DNA from: Lachnospiraceae bacterium
GTDB taxonomy: Bacteria > Bacillota > Clostridia > Lachnospirales > Lachnospiraceae
Assembly (NCBI GenBank): GCA_017623295.1
Contig: JAGAPK010000065.1
Span: 1 to 48,348 of the forward strand
DNA: 48,348 nt
Direction: 5' to 3'
The position numbers and the translations under genes were made by a program. Below, in pieces: positions 26,413-34,499 of this stretch (the first letter of the stretch is position 1; the number at the start of each line of letters is the position of its first letter). The notes beneath the pieces were generated by a model. The model searched no databases. It saw only the letters and a program-made list of their open reading frames with translations, and was not told the origin of the DNA.

Positions 26413-27192
26413 ATGGCTAAACAACCGGTTTTATTGGAAGCAAAAAATATTATAAAGGATTATGGGAATGGGCAAGTGTTAAATGATATCTCGCTTCAAA
26501 TTCACAAAGGGGAAGTAATTGTCCTGGTTGGCCCGTCCGGTTGCGGAAAGAGTACATTCCTTCGATGTATGAATGGATTGGAACAGATTCAAGCCGGACA
26601 GATTCTTTTAGATGGAGAGGTTATCACGGAAGGAAAAACTGACTGGCCAAAGGTGAGACAGAAAATCGGTATGGTTTTTCAAAGCTATGATTTATTTCCG
26701 CATATGAGTGTAATTGACAATATAATTCTTGGTCCTGTTAAGGTTCAGGGAAGAGATAAAAAAGAAGTAACGGAAGAGGCTGAGAAGCTTCTGGACCGAG
26801 TTGGTCTTCTTGATAAGAAGGATGCTTATCCAAGACAGTTGTCGGGAGGACAAAAACAGCGTGTCGCAATCGTCAGGGCATTGATTTTAAAGCCGGAAAT
26901 TCTTTTATTTGATGAAGTAACCGCAGCACTTGATCCGGAAATGGTAAGAGAAGTTTTAGATGTAATTTTAGAACTTGCCTCAAGCGGATATACCATGTTG
27001 ATTGTAACTCATGAAATGCAGTTCGCAAGGGCGGTTGCTGACAGGATTGTTTTTATAGATGGTGGAAAAATCGTAGAAAGCGATACACCGGAAGCATTTT
27101 TTACCCAGCCAAAGACCGATCGCGCAAGACGGTTTTTGAATACATTTATTTATGCAAAGGACGGAGAAAAATTAACGTCCGATTCATACTAA
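26413..27192 (+). CDS. polar amino acid ABC transporter ATP-binding protein
   Basis: A 259-aa ATPase that powers the permease pair. Walker A is GPSGCGKST, the Q loop is MVFQSYDLFP, the signature is LSGGQKQRVAI, Walker B is ILLFDEVTAALD and the switch His is in VTHEMQFA. The ATG at 26413 is preferred, with AGAGGTGAG upstream; a GTG at 26404 overlaps that site. It sits between the permeases and the binding protein. The family (GlnQ/TcyC-like) imports polar amino acids, including cystine. Confidence 0.93.
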   Translation: MAKQPVLLEAKNIIKDYGNGQVLNDISLQIHKGEVIVLVGPSGCGKSTFLRCMNGLEQIQAGQILLDGEVITEGKTDWPKVRQKIGMVFQSYDLFPHMSVIDNIILGPVKVQGRDKKEVTEEAEKLLDRVGLLDKKDAYPRQLSGGQKQRVAIVRALILKPEILLFDEVTAALDPEMVREVLDVILELASSGYTMLIVTHEMQFARAVADRIVFIDGGKIVESDTPEAFFTQPKTDRARRFLNTFIYAKDGEKLTSDSY

Positions 27193-27216
27193 AAAGAAAA
27201 GAGGAGGAGAAAAAGT

Positions 27217-28839
27217 ATGAAAAAGTTTGTAGCGTTACTGTTAACATTTGTCGTAGCATTGGGAGTTCTCTCCGGCTGCGGCAGCAAAGAAGAAGCGTCT
27301 GTGGGACAGACAGCAAATGAGACCGGAGGAGATGTAGTTTATCGTACTCTTGATGAAATCAAGGAAAGCGGCACTGTTAAGATTGGTGTCTTTAGTGACA
27401 AAAATCCGTTTGGTTATGTAGATGAAAATGGTGAGTATCAGGGTTATGATGTATATTTTGCAGAACGTATTGCAAAAGACCTTGGTGTGGAAGTTGAGTA
27501 TGTTTCTACAGAAGCAGCAAGCCGCGTAGAATATCTTGAGACCGGTAAGGTAGATATTATTCTTGCAAACTTTACGGTTACAGAGGAAAGAGCACAATCT
27601 GTTGATTTTGCACTTCCATATATGAAAGTAGCACTTGGTGTTGTTTCTCCGGATTCCGCACTTATTACTTCAGCGGACCAGTTAAATGGAAAGAAACTGA
27701 TTGTTACAAAGGGAACAACAGCAGAAACATTCTTTACAGAGAATTATCCTGAAATTGAGCTTGTTAAATTCGATCAGTATACAGAAGCATATAATGCTTT
27801 ATTAGACGGACGTGGAGATGCATTTTCAACAGATAATACAGAGGTATTAGCATGGGCATTACAGAATGAAGGATTCAGTGTTGGTATTGAATCTATCGGT
27901 AACTTAGATACAATTGCACCTGCTGTTTCCAAAGGAAATGAAACATTATTGACATGGCTCAATGATGAAATCGTTGCATTAGCAGATGAGCAGTTCTTCC
28001 ATGCAGATTACAAAGAAACATTGGAACCGGTATATGGATCCGCAGTTGATATTGACAGCTTAGTAGTTGAAGGTGGTGTAGTGGATGGCGCGGCACCGGC
28101 AGAAGCAAAAGGAACTATCACAGTTGCAGCAAGTGCAACACCTCATGCAGAAATCTTAGAGCAGGCAAAACCTCTCCTTGCAGCAGAGGGATGGGAACTT
28201 AATGTAACCGTATTTGATGATTATGTTCAGCCAAACTTAGTTGTTGAAAGCGATGAATTTGATGCGAACTATTTCCAGCATATTCCGTATCTTGATAATT
28301 TTAATGCAGAGCAGGGTACACATCTTGTAAATGCAGGTGGTATTCATTATGAACCATTCGGAATTTATCCGGGTACAAAAGCTTCCCTCGATGAGCTGGC
28401 AGAAGGGGATACAATCGCAGTTCCAAATGATACAACAAACGAAGCCAGAGCATTATTGTTATTACAGGCAAATGGTGTGATTACATTAAAAGAAGGTGCC
28501 GGTTTAGAAGCAACTATCAATGATATTGAAGAAAATCCAAAGAATATTGAAATTTTAGAGCTTGAGGCAGCTCAGGTATCCAGAGTAAAAGATGAAGTAG
28601 CATTTGTAGTATTAAACGGAAACTATGCTCTTGAAGCAGGTTTTTCCGTAGGGCAGGATTCCATCGCTTATGAAACTGCTGATTCCGAAGCAGCTAAGAC
28701 CTATGTAAATGTAATTGCTGTTAAAGAAGGCAATGAAACCAGTGAAGCAATTCAGGCATTAGTAAACGTATTAAAGTCTGATGAAATTACAACTTACATC
28801 AACGATAATTACGATGGAGCGGTTATTCCGTTTAACTAA
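27217..28839 (+). CDS. two-headed lipoprotein: cystine-type binding protein fused to MetQ/NlpA
   Basis: A 540-aa lipoprotein with a signal peptide and lipobox LSGC (lipidated Cys21). Residues about 45-280 are a family 3 solute-binding domain for polar amino acids (GTVKIGVFSDKNPFGYVDE, NFTVTEERAQSVDF, ADQLNGKKLIVTKGTTAE). A Gly/Ala-rich linker (283-299) leads to a MetQ/NlpA domain at 300-540 (ITVAASATPHAEILEQAK, DANYFQHIPYLDNF, NAGGIHYEPFGIY). The usual arrangement is two separate proteins. The fusion lies between the genes of a cystine-type ABC importer and metN-metI, so one surface protein may serve both. The frame is continuous with no sign of an artefact. Confidence 0.92.
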   Translation: MKKFVALLLTFVVALGVLSGCGSKEEASVGQTANETGGDVVYRTLDEIKESGTVKIGVFSDKNPFGYVDENGEYQGYDVYFAERIAKDLGVEVEYVSTEAASRVEYLETGKVDIILANFTVTEERAQSVDFALPYMKVALGVVSPDSALITSADQLNGKKLIVTKGTTAETFFTENYPEIELVKFDQYTEAYNALLDGRGDAFSTDNTEVLAWALQNEGFSVGIESIGNLDTIAPAVSKGNETLLTWLNDEIVALADEQFFHADYKETLEPVYGSAVDIDSLVVEGGVVDGAAPAEAKGTITVAASATPHAEILEQAKPLLAAEGWELNVTVFDDYVQPNLVVESDEFDANYFQHIPYLDNFNAEQGTHLVNAGGIHYEPFGIYPGTKASLDELAEGDTIAVPNDTTNEARALLLLQANGVITLKEGAGLEATINDIEENPKNIEILELEAAQVSRVKDEVAFVVLNGNYALEAGFSVGQDSIAYETADSEAAKTYVNVIAVKEGNETSEAIQALVNVLKSDEITTYINDNYDGAVIPFN

Positions 28840-28859
28840 AACCGTATTAAAGAAACATT

Positions 28860-28904
28860 GGAGATTGTCATATTGAGATGTGTGCATATGACAATCTCCT
28901 TTTC
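28860..28904 (+). terminator. hairpin between the binding protein and metN
   Basis: GGAGATTGTCATA (28860-28872) and TATGACAATCTCC (28887-28899) form a perfect 13-bp stem with a 14-base loop and a T run (28900-28903). It lies 20 bases after the stop. Partial termination or 3' protection here would give more binding protein than MetN and MetI. Confidence 0.75.
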
Positions 28905-28976
28905 ATAAATCTGCACACCAGAGAAAAAGTTTCGTTTCGTAATTACTTATATGGATTATTACAGGGAGGAATGGGA

Positions 28977-29756
28977 ATGGAGCCAATCATTCGCGTTGAG
29001 AATATTAATAAGACATTTAGTGCCGCTAACGGACAGGTAGAGGCTGTTAAAGATATCAGCTTTACTATTGAAAAAGGAGATATTTTTGGAATAATTGGAT
29101 TATCCGGTGCCGGAAAAAGCACACTGGTCCGCTGTCTGAACTTGCTTGAAAGGCCAAATGAAGGACGTGTTTATGTTGATGGAAAGAACCTGATGGAGCT
29201 TTCTGAGAAAGAACTGCGTAAGGAACGTCAGGATATCGGTATGATTTTCCAGCATTTTAATCTGCTGATGCAGAGAAATGTGCTGGATAATATCTGTTTT
29301 CCTTTAGAAATAGCGGGAATTGGAAGAAAAGAAGCAAGAAAGAGAGCGTATGAACTGCTTGAAACCGTAGGACTTTCTGAAAAAGCCAAAGCATATCCGG
29401 CACAATTGTCCGGCGGACAGAAACAGCGTGTAGCCATTGCCAGAGTCCTTGCAAATAATCCCAAGATTCTGCTTTGCGATGAAGCAACCAGTGCATTGGA
29501 TCCTCAGACAACAAAGTCAATATTAACATTATTAAAAGATATTAATCACAAGTATGGTATTACGATTGTTGTTATTACCCATGAGATGGCGGTCATTCAG
29601 GAAATATGCTCCAAGGTAGCCGTACTTGACCAGGGACGACTGGTGGAAGAAGGCACTGTAGAAGAACTGTTTCGTGCTCCGAAAACGGAGGAAGCAAAAA
29701 AGCTGATCCTTAATGGAAAAGGCTTAGGTGTCGAGGAGGTGGACGATTATGTTTGA
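28977..29756 (+). CDS. metN: methionine ABC transporter ATP-binding protein, short form
   Basis: A 259-aa ATPase of the MetN family: Walker A GLSGAGKST, Q loop MIFQHFNLL, signature LSGGQKQRVAIAR, Walker B ILLCDEATSALDP, switch VITHEMAV. Typical MetN is about 340 residues, with a C-terminal NIL/ACT-like domain that binds methionine and stops transport. This one ends soon after the ATPase core and lacks that domain, so feedback inhibition at the transporter is unlikely. The ATG at 28977 has AGGGAGGA seven bases upstream; the ATG at 28971 is too close to it. It overlaps metI by eight bases. Confidence 0.92.
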   Translation: MEPIIRVENINKTFSAANGQVEAVKDISFTIEKGDIFGIIGLSGAGKSTLVRCLNLLERPNEGRVYVDGKNLMELSEKELRKERQDIGMIFQHFNLLMQRNVLDNICFPLEIAGIGRKEARKRAYELLETVGLSEKAKAYPAQLSGGQKQRVAIARVLANNPKILLCDEATSALDPQTTKSILTLLKDINHKYGITIVVITHEMAVIQEICSKVAVLDQGRLVEEGTVEELFRAPKTEEAKKLILNGKGLGVEEVDDYV

Positions 29757-30411
29757 TGAAACAACAGTAAATATGTTAATAGAAGGAACCGGGGCTACTC
29801 TTTATATGACTCTGGTTTCCACTTTGTTCGGATATATCGTTGGATTACCGCTGGGTATCATCCTTGCCATTACGGACAAGACCGGAATTAAACCTAATGT
29901 AGTTATCTATAAGATACTTGATTTCATTGTAAATCTCACAAGAAGTATTCCATTTCTGATTCTGTTAATCTTAGTGATGCCTTTGACAAAGCTTATTGTG
30001 GGACAAAGCTATGGCTCGGCAGCGACTATAGTTCCACTTACCATAGCGGCAGCTCCTTTTATCGGACGTATGGTGGAATCATCACTAAAAGAAGTCGATA
30101 AAGGTGTGATTGAAGCAGCTCAGAGTATGGGAGCAGGAACCTTTACTGTTATCTGGAAGGTACTTTTGGCAGAAGCCAGAACCTCTCTTTTAGTTGGTGT
30201 GACGATTGCAATCGGAACGATTCTGGGATATTCTGCCATGGCCGGTGTTGTAGGTGGAGGCGGACTTGGCGACATAGCAATCCGTTACGGCTATTATCGT
30301 TACGAAACCGGTATTATGATTGTCACAATTGTAATTTTAGTTATTTTAGTTCAGATATTACAGGGACTTGGCATGATGCTGTCTAAAAAGCTGGACCGCA
30401 GGCAGGCATAA
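29749..30411 (+). CDS. metI: methionine ABC transporter permease
   Basis: A 220-aa membrane protein with about five spans and the MetI pattern (TRSIPFLILLILVMP, AAAPFIGRMVESSLKEVDKG, EAAQSMGAGTF for ATPase docking, MAGVVGGGGLGDIAIRYGY). The start at 29749 lies inside the metN stop region and has GAGGAGG upstream; an in-frame start at 29728 has no site. With MetN it forms the methionine importer fed by the fused lipoprotein. The operon ends here. Confidence 0.93.
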   Translation: MFDETTVNMLIEGTGATLYMTLVSTLFGYIVGLPLGIILAITDKTGIKPNVVIYKILDFIVNLTRSIPFLILLILVMPLTKLIVGQSYGSAATIVPLTIAAAPFIGRMVESSLKEVDKGVIEAAQSMGAGTFTVIWKVLLAEARTSLLVGVTIAIGTILGYSAMAGVVGGGGLGDIAIRYGYYRYETGIMIVTIVILVILVQILQGLGMMLSKKLDRRQA

Positions 30412-30472
30412 ATGAAAGAACTGAAGGAAGTGGTTATTGTATTTAGTATTCCAAATGTGTTAAGACAAAGTA

Positions 30473-30583
30473 TGCAGCTTAGTTGGAATTATGCAAGAAC
30501 TCTATACAGATATTTTTGCAATTGCCCGAATCGTAGGTTGGAGTGCGCACCGGATTGAGGAACTTATGTTTAGAATATGTTAA
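30473..30583 (+). pseudogene. citrate synthase C-terminal remnant
   Basis: The frame 30464-30583 encodes DKVCSLVGIMQELYTDIF and then AIARIVGWSAHRIEEL before a stop. The second half is the highly conserved C-terminal motif of citrate synthase. Only about 30 residues of similarity remain, with an in-frame stop at 30461-30463, no start region and no catalytic His-Asp residues. A different frame from 30412 gives a 49-aa reading MKELKEVVIVFSIPNV, which might be a second gene remnant. The piece lies between metI and the hsp20 promoter, marking an old deletion junction. Confidence 0.7.
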
Positions 30584-30612
30584 TAAACTTCATAATTATT
30601 TCACTAAAATTG

Positions 30613-30639
30613 TTAGCACTCTTTATTGACGAGTGCTAA
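30613..30639. promoter_or_regulatory. CIRCE operator (HrcA binding site)
   Basis: TTAGCACTC (30613-30621), nine bases, GAGTGCTAA (30631-30639) is a perfect CIRCE element. HrcA binds this dyad to repress heat-shock genes until protein damage titrates the chaperonins. It overlaps the -35 of the hsp20 promoter. Confidence 0.95.
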
Positions 30640-30654
30640 TATAGGTGTTATAAC
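30626..30654 (+). promoter_or_regulatory. heat-shock promoter of hsp20
   Basis: TTGACG (30626-30631), a 17-base spacer and TATAAC (30649-30654). The -35 lies inside the CIRCE dyad, so HrcA would occlude RNA polymerase. The resulting leader is about 108 bases. Confidence 0.8.
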
Positions 30655-30699
30655 ATATATAGAACAAAGATAACAACAAGGCTCTGGAGGGAATTTAAG

Positions 30700-30732
30700 A
30701 TGTTTCCAACTAAGCCGCAGCAATTTACATAG
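30700..30732 (+). CDS. ten-residue upstream open frame in the hsp20 leader
   Basis: ATG at 30700 is preceded by GGAGGG (30687-30692) at good spacing and reads MFPTKPQQFT before TAG. The hsp20 start is 36 bases further on, with its own GGAGGAATGAGG. A well-initiated tiny frame in a heat-shock leader could tune translation of hsp20, or could be the relic of an older N-terminus. Coding is likely only by the strength of its ribosome site. Confidence 0.35.
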   Translation: MFPTKPQQFT

Positions 30733-30768
30733 TGGCTGGGAAGCCTGAACAGAATGGAGGAATGAGGT

Positions 30769-31206
30769 ATGTTAATGTCTAGTATTTTAGGTGAAAGTTT
30801 ATTTGAAGAGTTGTTTGATGAGTTCACAAGACCGGTAAAAAGTGTTTCAAACTATACAACTCCGGCAGTAATGCGTACAGATGTAAAAGAAAGTGAAACA
30901 GGATATGAAATTCACATTGAATTGCCGGGTTATAAGAAAGAGGATGTAAGAGCAGAATTGAAGGATGGCAATCTTACAATCAATGCTACAAAAAATGTAG
31001 AAAATGATAAGCAGGATGAAAATGGAAAATACATTCGCAGAGAAAGATTTTACGGAAATTGCAGCAGAAGTTTCTATGTAGGAGAAGAAGTAGAACAGAC
31101 AGATATCAAGGCAAAATTTGAAGATGGTATCTTGAAAGTATTTGTACCAAAGAAAGATAAAAAACCTGCTATTGAAGAGAAAAAATACATCTTAATTGAA
31201 GGATAA
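30769..31206 (+). CDS. hsp20: Hsp20/alpha-crystallin small heat-shock protein
   Basis: A 145-aa ATP-independent chaperone that holds unfolding proteins. The alpha-crystallin domain spans about residues 40-135 (MRTDVKESETGYEIHIELPG, YKKEDVRAELKDGNLTI, FEDGILKVFVPKK) with the conserved G-x-L-type motif GILKV. A short N-terminal arm and C-terminal tail are present. The CIRCE element and promoter just upstream show HrcA control, which is unusual only in that sHsps are less often HrcA targets than GroE and DnaK. A terminator follows. Confidence 0.94.
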   Translation: MLMSSILGESLFEELFDEFTRPVKSVSNYTTPAVMRTDVKESETGYEIHIELPGYKKEDVRAELKDGNLTINATKNVENDKQDENGKYIRRERFYGNCSRSFYVGEEVEQTDIKAKFEDGILKVFVPKKDKKPAIEEKKYILIEG

Positions 31207-31245
31207 AAACTATTCGGATCGGTAGGATTTGAATTAGATAAGAGA

Positions 31246-31280
31246 AAACGGGAATGCTCTTAATATGGGCATTCCCGTTT
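31246..31280 (+). terminator. terminator of hsp20
   Basis: AAACGGGAATGC (31246-31257) pairs with GCATTCCCGTTT (31269-31280), a perfect 12-bp stem with an 11-base loop. The T run is only the TTT at its end, so it may also act as a stabilising hairpin. Confidence 0.65.
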
Positions 31281-31300
31281 CCCATAGCAGGAGTGATTCA

Positions 31301-32053
31301 ATGTTTTATAATTTAGCATTAAATTTTACAGGAATATATTCAAAAGAGGACGTAGAAAAAGAAAAACTAATATATGTTGATTGTACAGATATTTCCGGAA
31401 CCGATATGTATTGTTCAAAAGAGGCGGAATATATCATCAAACAGAGGATTGAAAAATTCGGTCCTTGCGGGATTCATTTCCTGGATTCTGGAAATTATCA
31501 TTATGTAACAAAATTTTTTGCAGAGCAGATTCAAGAGCCATTTTCGCTGGTGCTATTTGATTATCATGATGATATGAATAAAAGGACGGCGTATGAGTTG
31601 ACAGACTGTGGAAGTTGGGCAAGAGATATTTTTTTCAATCATCCCTATTTAAAACAGTTGATTATCATTGGGCCTGATCAAAAACAACTGGAAATTACAG
31701 ATATTCATATTAAAGAGAAGCTGGTTTGTATCAGTATTCAGGAATTGGAAAGTAAAAAAGCGGAAGTGAAATTGAAACAGATTAAAACTGACGTTCCGGT
31801 TTATATATCCATTGACAAAGATGTTCTGTCTGAATCGTGCGCAGTTACAAATTGGAATCAAGGCAGGATGTCATTGAAAATGCTGGAGGATCTTCTGACC
31901 TTGTTTTTAGTGGAAAGTGAAGTCATTGGTGTCGATATTTGTGGAGAATATTCCCCATCAGCAGGAAATTTTTCAGAGTTTGTTCATGCAGAAAAGTTAA
32001 ATAAAGAAGCGAATAATACATTATTTAGATATATTCGTTCATTCATTCAATAA
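31301..32053 (+). CDS. arginase/deacetylase-fold protein (arginase family)
   Basis: A 250-aa protein with the arginase metal set. His67 (SGNYHYVTKF), Asp87-x-His89-x-Asp91 (LVLFDYHDDM) and Asp172-x-Asp174 (YISIDKDVLS) match the six Mn ligands of arginase and agmatinase. VIGVDICGEYSP matches the family C-terminal strand. The protein is shorter than true arginases (about 300 aa), and the substrate is unknown; hydrolysis of a guanidino or related C-N bond is the family expectation. The ATG at 31301 with GGAGTGA upstream is chosen; the in-frame start at 31265 falls in the hsp20 terminator. Confidence 0.82.
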   Translation: MFYNLALNFTGIYSKEDVEKEKLIYVDCTDISGTDMYCSKEAEYIIKQRIEKFGPCGIHFLDSGNYHYVTKFFAEQIQEPFSLVLFDYHDDMNKRTAYELTDCGSWARDIFFNHPYLKQLIIIGPDQKQLEITDIHIKEKLVCISIQELESKKAEVKLKQIKTDVPVYISIDKDVLSESCAVTNWNQGRMSLKMLEDLLTLFLVESEVIGVDICGEYSPSAGNFSEFVHAEKLNKEANNTLFRYIRSFIQ

Positions 32054-32200
32054 TATATAAGCAGGTAGATTTATAATGAAAAACTAAAAAACCCTTAAAA
32101 ATTTGGTATTACATTCAGCTGAATAAGTATAAAAAAATAAGAAAGTGTACCGATATATTATGTAGTTAGAAGTGGCTTTTGAAATAGAAACGGAGCAGCT

Positions 32201-32740
32201 ATGAGAATCGATACAACGGACAGATGGAATATTTGGGATAAAGTAAATAATGACCAATGCCACAGATACATAAAGGATGTAGTCCCTGAATTAAAAGATC
32301 AGCAGATAAAAACCGACAGTGTGGATTTTTCAAAAGAAGGCATGGCTGCATTACGAGCCAAAGTGCAGAGTATGCCGGGACGTATTGATGTAGAAGAACA
32401 GAAGAAAACGTTTGAGATTCTTCCAAAGCTTAGAATGAATCCTGAGGATGATTTTTATTGGGCAATGAGAAACGATATGCAGACTTCTCTTGATGAAATA
32501 AAAGAGTCAAAGGGCAGTTATACATCGGAAGAATTTATATCAATTTGTATGGATGCCTATACCACCCAATATAATGCTCTGCAAAAGGCATATGCTGAGG
32601 GAAGCAGGGATATCTATATCGATGATGGAGTTGATGAAAACGGTAAATGGCAATATCATAAGGTGTCAAAGGAAGAGGATTTTGCCTTTTTGGAAAAAGC
32701 ATTTAAGCGTATTATAAATAGTTTAGTATTTAGAAGATAA
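32201..32740 (+). CDS. unknown protein 1 of the 32-39 kb cluster, 179 aa
   Basis: I do not recognise this soluble, charged protein. It has no signal peptide or membrane span. Residues 39-47 read DSVDFSKEG, a motif (D-x3-[I/F/L]-S-x2-[G/S]) seen again in three other proteins of this cluster. The C-terminus is a helical region (EEDFAFLEKAFKRIINSLVF). It is the first of seven same-direction unknown genes. The upstream 147 bases are AT-rich and I see no clear promoter. The ribosome site is poor (CGGAGCAGCT). Function is not assigned. Confidence 0.65.
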   Translation: MRIDTTDRWNIWDKVNNDQCHRYIKDVVPELKDQQIKTDSVDFSKEGMAALRAKVQSMPGRIDVEEQKKTFEILPKLRMNPEDDFYWAMRNDMQTSLDEIKESKGSYTSEEFISICMDAYTTQYNALQKAYAEGSRDIYIDDGVDENGKWQYHKVSKEEDFAFLEKAFKRIINSLVFRR

Positions 32741-32838
32741 AAACGATGAAGAAGTAGGTAAGCTAAGGATAGCGTTATGATTTCATGGATGAGTAGTATC
32801 TATGGGAGCATAATGCTATTTTTATATAAAAATATATA

Positions 32839-32962
32839 CCACTTGGTCCTTTCGGGCGCAGAGCAGATGTCTGGGGGACATCTGCTCTGCGCCGACCGGA
32901 GTAGAACGGAGACAGTGGTGCGGTCCTGACTGACAGGAAGGAAAAGCGTGTGAAACACGCTT
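32839..32962 (+). ncRNA. candidate structured leader RNA
   Basis: In the 237-base gap before gene 2 of the cluster there is a perfect 17-bp stem (32855-32871 with 32877-32893) capped by TGGGG. It is nested within GGTC/GACC (32845-32848, 32894-32897) and CCACT/AGTGG (32839-32843, 32914-32918). Two more hairpins follow: TCCTG/CAGGA (32924-32938) and AAGCGTGT-GAA-ACACGCTT (32944-32962). The ribosome site AAAGGAG at 32967-32973 comes immediately after. No T run follows the big stem, so it is not a plain terminator. It matches no riboswitch class that I can recall. Confidence 0.5.
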
Positions 32963-32977
32963 GCGGAAAGGAGAATT

Positions 32978-34483
32978 ATGCAGGTAGGAAGTAGTGTAAG
33001 CAACAGGTATTATACACCGTATCAGACGAATACGAGTGTAAAATACTGTGCAGGTTTTTCCAAGACAGAAGATGGAAAAATGACACCGAATGAAACAACG
33101 GAGAATCCGGGATTTGCTGAGTTTGTGGATTATCAGGAATTTCACAAGGCATGGATGTCCCAGGGAGCAGAAACAGCAATAGATTTTTTCCGCTTTGCAC
33201 CGAACGCTCCGGAGGAAATAAGACAGGCATTCACGGAGGCGGCAGCGGAAACAGGATATAACGAGGGCGAGAGAATGGATTATATCTCTCAAGTCCTTGT
33301 GCATCAGGTAGAGAATCGACAGAATGGTGTGGCAAATTACACGGATGTATTTGGCAGTTCCATAGCATCCGCCTTACAGGCAGCAAGAGAGATTCTGTAC
33401 GATTTGGAAAATCCTCTTATGCCGGTTAGCCAACGCGGAGAGAATGCTGCTAAGTACATAGAACAGGAAAAAGAATTTTACAGGTCATTCATTGAGAAAC
33501 TGGAAGGATTAGCAGGTGCGAGTGCTGCTGATACTGAGGAGCCGGCGGATTATGCGAAGTTTCTGGAAGAAAAGATGAACGAGATTTTTGTGAAAATCCA
33601 GAACGGTGACACGGAACCAACCTATCAAATTGGTGCACAGTCCTTCACAGAAAAAGAGTGGGAGGAGTTCCTTGATAAGTTTGATTCCGCCCAAGAGGCA
33701 ATTCAGGAGCTGATGAAGGAGGAACAGGCTAGAAAAGAGGCAGAAGAAGACAAAAAAGAAGGTATGGTTACTAATGATGCAAGTACTTTATTAACCACAG
33801 AATCCACTTCCTGTGTGTACGAGACTGCTGATCCGGAAGATGATGATTTACGTTATATCACATGGTATACCGAGAAAGGCATTTTCTGTAGAAAAGCCGG
33901 ACAGACCGAAGGGGACGAATGGGCGATTACTTTTGAAAATAAAGAACAGTACGACAAGGTAATGGAATTTATCGGACAGTTTCCTTCTGGCTGGAATATG
34001 CGTTTCGCAGCTCATGAGAATTTCTGGAATGATTTTCTGAATGATGAGATTGACATGGAAGGTTTTATGGAGTTTATCAATGGAACGAATAAAGGAGTGC
34101 CTGATTATTCCATCACGATAGGAGATTCCATGTATATTGACAAGGATAAAATGCAGTGGGCAAAATATACGAATCCGTTAGGAGCCAGATTCTACACAGC
34201 AGAGGAAATGCATCAGATGCAGATGGAGATAATCGCAGCCAATCAGGCAAAACTTACGAAGCTGACAGATTCCTATGGAGAAGTATATAAGCAAAATCAT
34301 CCTGATTATAACGGAGAACGAATTTTCTGCGAGTATCCGGGCGGACCGTTATATACTGCAGATGAGATTGGAAGGCTTATGTGGGAGCAATTTCTTGCTG
34401 ACATGAATATGACAGAAGAAGAGATGCAGCAGAAACGAGAGGAATGGATGGCTAATGTTGGTTATCCCGGATATGAAAGTTAA
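32978..34483 (+). CDS. unknown protein 2 of the cluster, 501 aa
   Basis: The largest gene of the cluster; I do not recognise its family. It starts MQVGSSVSNRYYTPYQ, similar to the start of unknown protein 6 (MQVNPTNLQQRYF). A coiled-coil or helical acidic segment (about 225-260, QEAIQELMKEEQARKEAEED) separates an N-terminal helical half from a C-terminal half rich in Trp, Tyr and Phe (FPSGWNMRFAAHENFWNDFL). There is no signal peptide, so any export would be non-classical. The ribosome site AAAGGAG is directly downstream of the structured leader. The next gene starts 16 bases after its stop. Confidence 0.7.
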   Translation: MQVGSSVSNRYYTPYQTNTSVKYCAGFSKTEDGKMTPNETTENPGFAEFVDYQEFHKAWMSQGAETAIDFFRFAPNAPEEIRQAFTEAAAETGYNEGERMDYISQVLVHQVENRQNGVANYTDVFGSSIASALQAAREILYDLENPLMPVSQRGENAAKYIEQEKEFYRSFIEKLEGLAGASAADTEEPADYAKFLEEKMNEIFVKIQNGDTEPTYQIGAQSFTEKEWEEFLDKFDSAQEAIQELMKEEQARKEAEEDKKEGMVTNDASTLLTTESTSCVYETADPEDDDLRYITWYTEKGIFCRKAGQTEGDEWAITFENKEQYDKVMEFIGQFPSGWNMRFAAHENFWNDFLNDEIDMEGFMEFINGTNKGVPDYSITIGDSMYIDKDKMQWAKYTNPLGARFYTAEEMHQMQMEIIAANQAKLTKLTDSYGEVYKQNHPDYNGERIFCEYPGGPLYTADEIGRLMWEQFLADMNMTEEEMQQKREEWMANVGYPGYES

Positions 34484-34499
34484 ACGAGAGGGTATGTTT

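Noticed and set aside
32839-32962. Cobalamin, c-di-GMP or THF riboswitch in the leader
   Set aside because: The conserved core sequences of these classes are not present; only general hairpin structure is seen.
32822-33304. Minus-strand 160-aa frame across the structured leader
   Set aside because: It spans the perfect hairpin and opposes unknown protein 2; its Cys/His-rich composition fits a shadow frame.
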